Source of the DNA: JAVBNH01 sp031551635
Lineage (GTDB): Bacteria > Bacillota > Clostridia > Oscillospirales > Acutalibacteraceae
Direction of reading: 5' to 3'
Assembly: GCA_031551635.1 (NCBI GenBank)
Contig: JAVBNH010000041.1
Span: forward strand, 1 to 24,683
DNA length: 24,683 nucleotides
Shown: positions 8,003 through 14,689 of the stretch, piece after piece
Layout: each line of letters opens with the position of its first letter
Position numbering within the stretch: the first letter of the stretch is position 1
Program-made: the position numbers and the translations under genes
Notes under the pieces: generated by a model
Database searches by the model: none
What the model was told of the DNA's origin: nothing
What the model saw: only the letters and a program-made list of their open reading frames with translations

Positions 8003-8036
8003 TTTCCGCCCTGAGTTTATAATCTCAGGGCGGAAA
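8003..8036 (-). terminator. Strong 13-bp hairpin after the tail tube gene
   Basis: Positions 8003-8015 (TTTCCGCCCTGAG) and 8024-8036 (CTCAGGGCGGAAA) pair perfectly over 13 bp around an 8-base loop. On the minus strand it is followed by CAGG and then five T, so it resembles an intrinsic terminator with an imperfect tail. It lies 27 bases after the tube stop. A partial terminator or an mRNA 3' stabiliser here would raise tube and sheath levels relative to the genes behind, as is usual for major tail proteins. The tail-assembly chaperone and tape-measure start would normally lie at this spot. Confidence 0.7.
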
Positions 8037-8063
8037 TTTATATTTTGGAGGTTAAATAATAAG

Positions 8064-8486
8064 TTAAACTATTTCATATGCGCCGAAGCTGACCTTATCC
8101 TTCACCAGTTCGCCGCCGCTGTCCAGAGAAATAAGAGGAATTTCCCCTGTCAATACGCAATCAATGCAGGTGACGAGCGTTGTATTATTACCGCTGCAGA
8201 AATCGGATTCGCTGTCGGTATGCGCCGCGATAAGCTGGAATTTCGGCGTTTTTCCGTTCTGCTCATAATTCTTAACCATATCGATAAGCCAAGGCGTTGA
8301 CTTATATTCAATCAACTCGCCTGTAATGTCCCTGCCTACCCAGCGGCGGCTGACGCCCTTGTCGCCTAGAACCTTGCTCAAAGCTATCTCAGGAATAAAA
8401 TTAATTTTACATGAAACCTGATTGAGCACCTCGATACCGTCAATATAAACCTTGCCTTCACGAAGGCTCATATGCTTGTGTGACAT
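8064..8486 (-). CDS. Contractile tail tube protein (XkdM-like, DUF2001)
   Basis: The protein has 140 residues; ATG 8486 follows AGGAGG by 7 bases, one of the strongest ribosome sites in the operon, as expected for a major structural protein. The motif order EGKVYIDGIEVLNQVSCKIN, then a central WVGRDITGELIEYKSTPWLI and a late LVTCIDCVLTGEIPLISLDS is the XkdM/DUF2001 tube pattern. Tube subunits stack as hexamers inside the sheath and carry DNA. It is coded directly after the sheath gene, whose stop at 8498 is 11 bases before this start. Three Cys residues in the C-terminal half are unusual for a tube but I attach no function to them. Confidence 0.92.
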   Translation of the reverse strand: MSHKHMSLREGKVYIDGIEVLNQVSCKINFIPEIALSKVLGDKGVSRRWVGRDITGELIEYKSTPWLIDMVKNYEQNGKTPKFQLIAAHTDSESDFCSGNNTTLVTCIDCVLTGEIPLISLDSGGELVKDKVSFGAYEIV

Positions 8487-8497
8487 CCTTTTTCCTC

Positions 8498-9829
8498 CTA
8501 TCGTGTAATAATGTCAAAATACAGCTTCTCCGCGCTGTCAATTGCGTGAAGGGCGACCTTGAAATATGTGCAGTCCTCAACGCTTCTAGCGCGGTCAACC
8601 AAAAAGTCGTAGTCATAATCAACATCCGCAATCGCACCGCTGCTCTCAAAAGCTCTCAGCAGAGCCCTGCCGACGCCCTCCATGACATCCCAGCCAAGGG
8701 GGCCGTTGCTGTATTTATTGGGCAGAAATGTCAGCATAACAGCCTGCGCGAAGGTATCGAAAACTCGCAAAACTCTGTTTTTACGGTAATCAAGAGTTTT
8801 AGAGCCTGTTTTATCTGTCAGGGAGTTGATGTCATACTCTACAACCGGTCTGCCGCTCTCTGACATGCTGAAGAAAAACTCACCGTTTTCAATGGCTTCA
8901 ATAGCCGCGGCATTATCCTTGGGCTCAACCACTTCCACAGCACCCTCATACTCGGTGTAGGTATTGCTCTCGGTGTTGAGTGCTGAAGCGTCCGCGCCTG
9001 CGACCCAGGCTGTCACCCTCCTCGAGTCCATAGTAGTTCCGTCCGCGAGCTTTACGCCGTTTGTGACATTGATAATGCCTTCGTAATTAGCCTTGCAGTT
9101 AGAGAGGACAGCCTTTCTGTATTTTCCCGCTTCCTCCCTGAGATACTTGATTTTCTCAACAATCAAATCATTGTAGGTTTCCATAAAGCAAGCCATGGTA
9201 TTAAAATTTATGCTCTCACATTTATCGAGAAATTTTGTCATATCTGAGAGCTGCACGGTGTTTTTCAATCCGCCCGAGAGTGTTATAACGCAGCTTTGAT
9301 TTATCGAGCCGCTGAAATCCAGAAAAGCGGATTTAGCGAGTTCACTGACTGATTTTATCCTCGTAAACTGCTCAACAAGCTTCCCGCTGAGTTTTATTTT
9401 TACATTATAATAACCGGTGCCGCTGATTGACGATACATCGACTATAAAACCGTCGCCTTTAATGCCGGTATACTTCGCCGTACAGGTCAGCCCGTTGGCC
9501 GTACCGCTTGCGCGTGTTCCGCCGTGAGGGATATAAACAATGACCTCCCTCGCTCTTTTGAGTGCCTCGCAAATCATAATAATATCAGTGCTGCCTCTGT
9601 CATAAATCGAATAACCGAGCTTTGCCATGGAAGCATCCGGAGCGTCGCTTGAGATGCGGATGAACTCGCATTCCGGTCCGTAGTTAATTGTAAGAAGCGG
9701 CAATAATACTGTTCCTCTGCCGCTCATTTTCATGTTATTAGAGGCATCGCCCGCGAAATTGATATATGTACCCGGACGAACCTTGGGCACATAATTTTCA
9801 TATGTTCCGCCTGCCATAGTATTTATCAT
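8498..9829 (-). CDS. Contractile tail sheath protein (XkdK-like)
   Basis: The protein has 443 residues, close to the normal size for PBSX-type sheaths; ATG 9829 has AAGG five bases upstream. The N-terminus reads VRPGTYINFAGD, the usual start of the linker that joins sheath rings. The middle has the nucleotide-free alpha/beta sheath core, and the C-terminal region has RKNRVLRVFDTFAQAVMLTF and then LVDRARSVEDCTYFKVAL, the conserved last sheath domain. Sheath subunits form stacked rings round the tube and contract on binding. Translation of tube follows within a few bases. Confidence 0.95.
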   Translation of the reverse strand: MINTMAGGTYENYVPKVRPGTYINFAGDASNNMKMSGRGTVLLPLLTINYGPECEFIRISSDAPDASMAKLGYSIYDRGSTDIIMICEALKRAREVIVYIPHGGTRASGTANGLTCTAKYTGIKGDGFIVDVSSISGTGYYNVKIKLSGKLVEQFTRIKSVSELAKSAFLDFSGSINQSCVITLSGGLKNTVQLSDMTKFLDKCESINFNTMACFMETYNDLIVEKIKYLREEAGKYRKAVLSNCKANYEGIINVTNGVKLADGTTMDSRRVTAWVAGADASALNTESNTYTEYEGAVEVVEPKDNAAAIEAIENGEFFFSMSESGRPVVEYDINSLTDKTGSKTLDYRKNRVLRVFDTFAQAVMLTFLPNKYSNGPLGWDVMEGVGRALLRAFESSGAIADVDYDYDFLVDRARSVEDCTYFKVALHAIDSAEKLYFDIITR

Positions 9830-9865
9830 TCCTTCCTTGATATATAATTGTCACGCAAAAAGCTG

Positions 9866-10315
9866 TTAATTTCGCACAACAAATTCAAGATAAGCCTTTT
9901 CCATCTTGTTGTTTTCTGTGGAGCCAAACGGCAGATAATCAATCCATGAAACATTCAAAGCGGCGCAGTACAGACCGTCAGTCTCAATGGAGGGCTCGCA
10001 GAGCCTGAATTTTTCCCGCGTTTGCACTCCGTTTTTTTCAACGAGACTGACAAGATTTTTCTCAGCCTTTAAAGACAGCAGAGCCCTTTGGGCAAAGTCG
10101 AACGCTTCCTGCTTAGAGCGTCCGAAAAACTTAATTTGTTCACTGTATTTCACGCTGAATGAATTCAAAGTATCCCCGCTTGTTTCGCTCATCACACAGG
10201 GAAAATAAACTGCCGGACTTTTGAAGCTCTCGGGCATAATATCATAATAAGCATTAATATCCGGAAAAAGCTTCAAAATAAATACCGCGACAGAAGCGGC
10301 TTCCTTGCTGAGCAT
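9866..10315 (-). CDS. Tail terminator / tail completion protein (XkdJ/YqbJ-like)
   Basis: The protein has 149 residues from ATG 10315 (AGGAAG 8 bases upstream). It is a mixed alpha/beta protein without clear catalytic residues: a helical VAVFILKLFP start, a YDIMPESFKSPAVYFPCVMS strand-turn, and FAQRALLSLKAEKNLVSLVE, then a C-terminal YLEFVVRN strand. This layout and its position between the head-closure protein and the sheath match tail terminators that cap the tube and join it to the head. The PBSX order would also have an XkdI (HK97 gp10-like) gene just before it; that gene is absent and the space holds repeat copy R2. Assignment rests on context more than on motif. Confidence 0.7.
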   Translation of the reverse strand: MLSKEAASVAVFILKLFPDINAYYDIMPESFKSPAVYFPCVMSETSGDTLNSFSVKYSEQIKFFGRSKQEAFDFAQRALLSLKAEKNLVSLVEKNGVQTREKFRLCEPSIETDGLYCAALNVSWIDYLPFGSTENNKMEKAYLEFVVRN

Positions 10316-10360
10316 AGTGTTATCTTCCTTTCTGAATGTGACATAAACCGAAGCCTTATC

Positions 10361-10436
10361 CTAACATGGGTTTGGCTTGCCAAGCCCACAACCCAAGTCT
10401 TGTTTTTTGTTAAGCTTTCAGCCCATTAAGGTACTA
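10361..10436 (-). repeat. Dispersed palindromic element, copy R2
   Basis: This copy reads on the minus strand from TAGTACC, where TAG (10434-10436) is the stop codon of the head-closure gene, to CCCATGTTAG. The left end is TTAATGGGCT where other copies have TTAGTGGGCT, and the right end is AACCCATGTTAG where others have AGCCCACGTTAG. The outer change G to A is therefore matched by C to T on the opposing arm, while a second change in the right arm is not compensated. It lies between two phage genes in the same orientation as copy R1. Confidence 0.93.
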
Positions 10437-10805
10437 TAGGGCTTCTTGGGCTTCAGTCCTCTTGATAAAAACCGAAATATGATGCCCGCGAATCACCTTT
10501 GGAATCTGTGCGGTGTATTCAAGCCCCTGTGAGGTGTCAACAACCTTGTCGTTGAGCCTGATGTCGGTATTTATCGGAAGCACCAGCTTTATTCGTCCGT
10601 CATACTCGTTTGTCGGCTCTCTCTGGGTGATAAGCGTGTCGCGGTATCGGTATTTTGAGCAGAAGTGGCATTTTACTCCGCGTAAATCAGGATTTTCGCC
10701 ATAAGAAAAATGAGGTGCCTCGCGAAGGGCGTAGCCCGGCGACTCAGCAGTCTTTTTGAGGTGATATATGTCACAGGTATGTTCCATTAAATACTCAATA
10801 CTCAT
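10434..10805 (-). CDS. Head closure / connector protein (YqbH/XkdH-like, DUF3599)
   Basis: The protein has 123 residues; ATG 10805 follows AGGTG by 7 bases. The opening MSIEYLMEHTCDIYHLKK, then GVKCHFCSKYRYRDT and finally the stretch NTDIRLNDKVVDTSQGLEYT followed by IRGHHISVFIKR, is the DUF3599 head-closure pattern of PBSX and skin elements. The protein joins the portal-connector ring to the tail terminator. The Cys/His cluster (C26-like CHFC) is of the type seen in this family, without proof of metal binding. Its stop codon is provided by repeat copy R2, so the tail of the protein may have been reset there, although the preceding residues look normal. Confidence 0.8.
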   Translation of the reverse strand: MSIEYLMEHTCDIYHLKKTAESPGYALREAPHFSYGENPDLRGVKCHFCSKYRYRDTLITQREPTNEYDGRIKLVLPINTDIRLNDKVVDTSQGLEYTAQIPKVIRGHHISVFIKRTEAQEAL

Positions 10806-10815
10806 TTCGTTTCAC

Positions 10816-11208
10816 CTATATTTTTCTCAGCCGCAGCTCAGTGCCGCCTTTTGTGCCTTCAACAATAAATTCATCAAGCAGAGTTTTTAAATCGATCGCC
10901 GCAACCTCAGCAAGGGAATTTTCCGCTGTATACGAATAATCATCAAAGGTTTCGCTTTTCAAGCGCTTAGGACTACCTGTCGCGTTTTCCGCGTAGACCT
11001 CCGCGAGAAGAATAACTGCCGTCCTGACTTTTTCGGGCAGGAACGGATATTTTTCCATATCGTCAAAATGATTGTTCGTATAAGCAACAACATATTCCTC
11101 AGCGCGGCTGATGTCCGAAAGCAGCCGGCTGTAAGAGCGAGACGCGACTGAATCATATGTTGAATAATCCTTGACCTCCTGAGGGCTTACCCATGGTCTA
11201 ACAGCCAT
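10816..11208 (-). CDS. Head-tail connector (YqbG-like, DUF3199)
   Basis: The protein has 130 residues from ATG 11208 (AAGGG upstream). It opens with VSPQEVKDYSTYDSVASRSY, then an Ala/Glu-rich helix with EEYVVAYTNNHF, LPEKVRTAVILLAEVYAENA and a C-terminal DYSYTAENS segment. This is the DUF3199/gp6-like helical connector that sits below the portal. It lies directly after the capsid gene and before the head-closure gene, which is the standard order. It has the family's usual length of about 130 residues. Confidence 0.85.
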   Translation of the reverse strand: MAVRPWVSPQEVKDYSTYDSVASRSYSRLLSDISRAEEYVVAYTNNHFDDMEKYPFLPEKVRTAVILLAEVYAENATGSPKRLKSETFDDYSYTAENSLAEVAAIDLKTLLDEFIVEGTKGGTELRLRKI

Positions 11209-11244
11209 ATTTAATTCGCCCTTTCATAAGATTTTCCTTTAGTC

Positions 11245-12177
11245 TTATAGCGCTGAAAGACCTTTAACCATAACCGTAGCATCAACCTCTTCGACAACCG
11301 GGTCAAAATCGAAATGAACGACATAAAAACGCTTGTCGAGCATAATTGCGCTTTCGCCTTCGGTGGTCTTTCTAATTTTCATGCCGTAGGTATGAACAGT
11401 CACGAGGTTTTTCGGGTCGGTGAGTATAATCTCATTGTCAGGCATTGAGGGCACTTCAATGACGGCAATCGATGCGGGACTGTTCATAAGACCGTCAGTC
11501 AAGCCTCCGCCGCTTGAGATAACCTTATCGAGAAGATACTTATCCCAGCTCTGTTTTCTTCTCGGGGACATGAGCCAACGCAGATTACCGTTGTTATACT
11601 TCGCGGGCATAGCACTCAGCGCGTCGTAAAAAACATCGATTGACATCTCGCCGCCGTCAACGCCCGTGCGATTAACCGTATGACCTCCCAAGGTAATAAT
11701 TTTACGCCAGCCGTCATTAATTTTTAAAAAGTCGTAATCGGGATCGCCGGACGCGCAGGCTTCGTCGCCGTTAAGACAGATGTCCTCCCTGTCAACACCG
11801 ACTTGACGCGCCATAAGAGCTGTAACAGTTGCCTCAAAGCTTTCGCCCTCGATATTCTCGCGCAGTGTCTCCTCTGTGATCTCCCAAGGCAGCCTGACAG
11901 CGCTGGTTGAATACTCGATTTTACCGAAATTCGGATTGACACGATAAGCGTCGTCAGTGTTTTCCGTCTTTTTTCTCAGAATGCGCGAGGCAATGCCGAT
12001 TTTATCAATCTCGCCGACCTTCGCAGTTCTAATAACGTTTCGTGTAAGCTTCGAGAGAGGTGTCGCCTCAAAGGTCATGCCGAGAAATTTTTTCGACTGC
12101 TCGGGATTAAGTATTCCCGCTGTAACGCTATCTGTTGTGATTGCTGCTTTTCTGATGATTTCGTTGTTTGTACTCAT
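11245..12177 (-). CDS. Major capsid protein, HK97 fold (XkdG-like)
   Basis: The protein has 310 residues, close to other PBSX-type capsids. ATG 12177 is the only good start; AAAGG is 14 bases upstream, which is long. The sequence has the expected layout: N-terminal arm (residues 1-45), E-loop and P-domain with EYSTSAVRLPWEITEETLRE, the long spine helix region, and an A-domain with RWLMSPRRKQSWDKYLLDK, SSGGGLTDGLMNSP and a last RFYVVHFDFDPVVEEVDATV strand. No delta domain is obvious, which fits a separate or nested scaffold. It follows the protease/scaffold gene and is the main shell component. Confidence 0.88.
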   Translation of the reverse strand: MSTNNEIIRKAAITTDSVTAGILNPEQSKKFLGMTFEATPLSKLTRNVIRTAKVGEIDKIGIASRILRKKTENTDDAYRVNPNFGKIEYSTSAVRLPWEITEETLRENIEGESFEATVTALMARQVGVDREDICLNGDEACASGDPDYDFLKINDGWRKIITLGGHTVNRTGVDGGEMSIDVFYDALSAMPAKYNNGNLRWLMSPRRKQSWDKYLLDKVISSGGGLTDGLMNSPASIAVIEVPSMPDNEIILTDPKNLVTVHTYGMKIRKTTEGESAIMLDKRFYVVHFDFDPVVEEVDATVMVKGLSAL

Positions 12178-12228
12178 AATTAATGACCAAACCTTTCCAA
12201 AAATAATTTTATTTTTAACTCAAAATAA

Positions 12229-12450
12229 TCAAATGATTCCGCTGAGAAAATGCGTACCGCTCTTATGCAGCACGGCTTCGCATTCGCTGCTTGTCGGCAA
12301 GGCGCAGGCTTTCTGCAGCGGCTGCACGGCTTTGTTTACACATTCGTCAATCATAGGCTCAACAATTTTTTGCAGCTCGCCGCCGAGTAATTCTTTCATA
12401 GCTTTAATAATTCTCTCTTCAAGCATTTCGGATATTTCTTCCTTGCTCAT
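12229..12450 (-). CDS. Probable nested scaffold made from an internal start of the protease gene
   Basis: In frame with the protease, ATG 12450 (its residue M212) is preceded by AGGAGG at 8 bases, among the best ribosome sites in the window. Translation would give 73 residues: MSKEEISEMLEERIIKAMKE, then LQKIVEPMIDECVNKAVQPL and a short tail. It is charged and helical, as scaffolds are. The arrangement copies lambda gpC/Nu3, where the scaffold is the separately translated C-terminus of the protease. No other scaffold gene is visible between protease and capsid. The start is seen in the sequence; its use and the scaffold role are inferred. Confidence 0.5.
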   Translation of the reverse strand: MSKEEISEMLEERIIKAMKELLGGELQKIVEPMIDECVNKAVQPLQKACALPTSSECEAVLHKSGTHFLSGII

Positions 12451-13083
12451 GCTGCATTCCTCCTCAAGTTCAAAAATACTGCCCCCTACAAGCTCTCTGA
12501 GTGCCGAAAGCTCTCCTGAGAGCCATTTTAGCAAACCTCTTTTGCCTTTGCCGTCTTCCGTGAGCGGCTCCTCAAGCAAAGCCAAATCTTTTTCTTCCCG
12601 GGCGATTTTTCCGACACCGCCCATAGAAAAACCGGTAATTTCACCCCTGAGAACAGAATTCCAGATGCTCTCGTTTCGCACTTCAACAGTGACTATCCAT
12701 GTACCAACCTTGATCAGGGTTCCGGCAAAACTGATTTCCCACGGTGTTACAAAATTCTCAACGACAGTAACACCCTCGGCATTTTTAAAGCTGTGCTGAA
12801 GATCCACCTTGTCACCGTTTTTCGCAAACCAGTAAGCTGCCTTGCGAATTTCCTCAACGCTCATAAAATCACCGTGGCTGTCCTCTGTCATTGGCTCATA
12901 AACTATGCCTGTCAGGTAGTGCAGGCCTTCGTCCACCTTGAGAATTTTGCCGTCGCAGGTAAAAGCAGCCCCGTCTGAAGCCGCTTTTGCAATAAGGAAT
13001 TTTTTCTTATTAGCCGCCTTGTCAACCAGTGAAATAAAGCTGATTTTCGCATCAATAATCTCGCGTGCTTTTTCGATTTTCAA
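12229..13083 (-). CDS. XkdF-type prohead protease with C-terminal scaffold-like tail
   Basis: The protein has 284 residues. The start is TTG 13083 with GGAGG 8 bases upstream. Residues about 55-160 match the XkdF putative serine protease family: GIVYEPMTEDSHGDFMSVEE, KAAYWFAKNGDKVDLQHSF, then VGTWIVTVEVRNE and ITGFSMGGVG. The DSHGD and DLQHS segments hold the likely active-site Ser and His. Residues about 190-284 are charged and helical, like a scaffold. In this family the protease trims scaffold and capsid during head maturation. A strong internal start at M212 gives a nested 73-residue product. Confidence 0.85.
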   Translation of the reverse strand: MKIEKAREIIDAKISFISLVDKAANKKKFLIAKAASDGAAFTCDGKILKVDEGLHYLTGIVYEPMTEDSHGDFMSVEEIRKAAYWFAKNGDKVDLQHSFKNAEGVTVVENFVTPWEISFAGTLIKVGTWIVTVEVRNESIWNSVLRGEITGFSMGGVGKIAREEKDLALLEEPLTEDGKGKRGLLKWLSGELSALRELVGGSIFELEEECSMSKEEISEMLEERIIKAMKELLGGELQKIVEPMIDECVNKAVQPLQKACALPTSSECEAVLHKSGTHFLSGII

Positions 13084-13133
13084 ATTTTCACCTCCTATGC
13101 AAAAAATTTAGGATTAACTCAGATAACAATTAC

Positions 13134-13168
13134 CTCTCCACTAATCACTAATCACTCTCCACTCTTCA
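13134..13168. repeat. Heptanucleotide array, family CTnnnCA, at the portal 3' end
   Basis: Five plus-strand units lie end to end: CTCTCCA, CTAATCA, CTAATCA, CTCTCCA, CTCTTCA. The portal stop codon (TGA, minus strand, 13152-13154) falls inside the array, so the last residues of the portal (VKSGE) are translated from the repeat. Period 7 is not a multiple of three, so slippage by one unit would change the reading frame and the C-terminus. Confidence 0.8.
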
Positions 13169-14549
13169 CTAGTGGCAGATTCCCCCACTCCCCGGGGAAG
13201 TCCTCAGCTACAGCGCCGAGCAGCGAATAGATGATTTCCTTCGCCTTGTTGGGTGTGAGACCTCCCGCGCGTTCGGTGATATTGAGAATTCGCGCAAAAT
13301 CATCCATATTGGTAATGTTCGGCTCAAGAAAATATGCCTCGACATACTTGAAATTATAGCCGCCAAGCAGCTTATTGTTGATAATCCAAGCAAGGCTTTT
13401 ACGCTCGGGCTGAAAAACCTGCTTTTCCGTGATTTCGAGCGCAGTCATTGCTGTCGCGCGGTTAAAATCGCTTGTGTAGCCGACATATAAATCAGGAAGC
13501 TGAAACGCCGACTGCACACGGCGGCGGTTGTTTTCGAGATAGTCCTGAAAAAGCTCATCCTTTTGCAAAACAGAACCCAGGTCTTTTATCTCAACCTCAG
13601 GCTGTTTTACCTCAAAGCCTGCGGAACCCTCGCTGTTTTCAGCCTCGAGTATCATAAAGGCGTGCTGCCCCTTATCGCCTTTAATGCCCTCCATATATTC
13701 CTGCAGACGCGTATAGCTCTCAGAGGAAAGAGTCCCGCCTTTGAGCACAATCATCATGGGTGTATGCCGACCTTCGCTAAAATATTTATTGTTAAGAATC
13801 TCAGCTCTTCTGCTGCCGTCAATCCCAAGGCATTGCCCAAGATAACGCACCTCACCGTAAGCAGACGTGCCTATCGGAAATTCGAGAATTTCGTTGGCTG
13901 CAAAAGCATAAGCAGTTTTTTCATCTTCATTTGCATAATGACCGTCACGCCTGTCCATTGCACGAGTATCACCGAATTCCCTGAAAAAGACATCCTTGCC
14001 GCCGACGCTCTGTTTATATTTCCTGAATTTCTTTTTTCGCAGTTCTGTTCCGTTTTTACCTTGAAACTCAAAATCGACATATGGCTCCAGCGGAACAGTT
14101 TTTCTCACAGAAGCTACATCTTTAATCAGAACAAGCTCGGCAACCTCACCCAATGCGTTGCGAATGACCTCGGCATAAGCTGTACCATAGGTCTCGCGGT
14201 TCTCGATAATCTGCTCAAAAAACGACTTAGGGTCCATATCGATATTGAGAAGATTTATAATGTCCTTTGCCTTTTCGTATTCGGCAATCATCTCGGGCGT
14301 CTCTGTTTTATAGTCCTCTTTATACCGCACCGAAAGCCCGTAGCCTGCGATATTATTCTTATATGCCCTTATGCATTGGGGAAGGATTGAGGAATGCTCA
14401 ACCATATGTTTGAGTCCCCTCATATCCTGCGGCGGCTCAAGCCATTCGTCGCTGAAAGAATAATCGCTATTTAACTGCGAACTGCCGATAAGAGCCTCCC
14501 GCGCCTTAATGAGATTAACATTGAATACCTTCCCTGACTTTTCACTCAT
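13152..14549 (-). CDS. Portal protein (PBSX family)
   Basis: The protein has 465 residues; ATG 14549 follows AGGTG by 8 bases. The sequence holds the PBSX portal pattern: DMRGLKHMVEHSSILPQCIR early, FEQIIENRETYGTAYAEVIR, then EILEFPIGTSAYGEVRYLGQ, MIVLKGGTLSSESYTRLQEY (the long helix before the tunnel loop) and ENNRRRVQSAFQLPDLYVGY near the end. It forms the dodecameric DNA gate of the head and starts capsid assembly. It lies between the large terminase and the protease, as expected. The final five residues are coded by a heptamer repeat, and about 60 residues fewer than some XkdE relatives is not exceptional. Confidence 0.93.
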   Translation of the reverse strand: MSEKSGKVFNVNLIKAREALIGSSQLNSDYSFSDEWLEPPQDMRGLKHMVEHSSILPQCIRAYKNNIAGYGLSVRYKEDYKTETPEMIAEYEKAKDIINLLNIDMDPKSFFEQIIENRETYGTAYAEVIRNALGEVAELVLIKDVASVRKTVPLEPYVDFEFQGKNGTELRKKKFRKYKQSVGGKDVFFREFGDTRAMDRRDGHYANEDEKTAYAFAANEILEFPIGTSAYGEVRYLGQCLGIDGSRRAEILNNKYFSEGRHTPMMIVLKGGTLSSESYTRLQEYMEGIKGDKGQHAFMILEAENSEGSAGFEVKQPEVEIKDLGSVLQKDELFQDYLENNRRRVQSAFQLPDLYVGYTSDFNRATAMTALEITEKQVFQPERKSLAWIINNKLLGGYNFKYVEAYFLEPNITNMDDFARILNITERAGGLTPNKAKEIIYSLLGAVAEDFPGEWGNLPLVKSGE

Positions 14550-14584
14550 GCGTCAATCACCTGTTCCTTATAAAAATAAAATAT

Positions 14585-14613
14585 TTTACAACTGTAATTT
14601 TTTGTGGTATAAT
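14585..14613 (+). promoter_or_regulatory. Consensus-like sigma-A promoter facing away from the phage operon
   Basis: TTTACA (14585-14590), a 17-base spacer and TATAAT (14608-14613) form a near-perfect housekeeping promoter, with an extended -10 (TGG before TATAAT). Transcription would start near 14620, inside the GACTAGG heptamer array, and run rightward antisense to the large terminase. No plausible plus-strand gene follows, so an antisense or regulatory RNA, or a promoter carried by the repeat, are the options. Promoter sequence is seen; activity is inferred. Confidence 0.55.
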
Positions 14614-14617
14614 TAAA

Positions 14618-14659
14618 GACTAGGGACTAGGGACTAGGGACTAGGGACTAGGGGCTGGG
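14618..14659. repeat. Heptanucleotide array GACTAGG x5 plus one diverged unit
   Basis: Five perfect GACTAGG units (14618-14652) are followed by GGCTGGG. The array fills the spacer between the portal start and the terminase stop, directly downstream of a plus-strand promoter. A weak GGTAAA...TTTACC inverted repeat follows at about 14658-14678. The rest of this 140-base gap has no gene. Confidence 0.9.
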
Positions 14660-14689
14660 TAAACGATGATTTTTACCGTGTAAATACAT

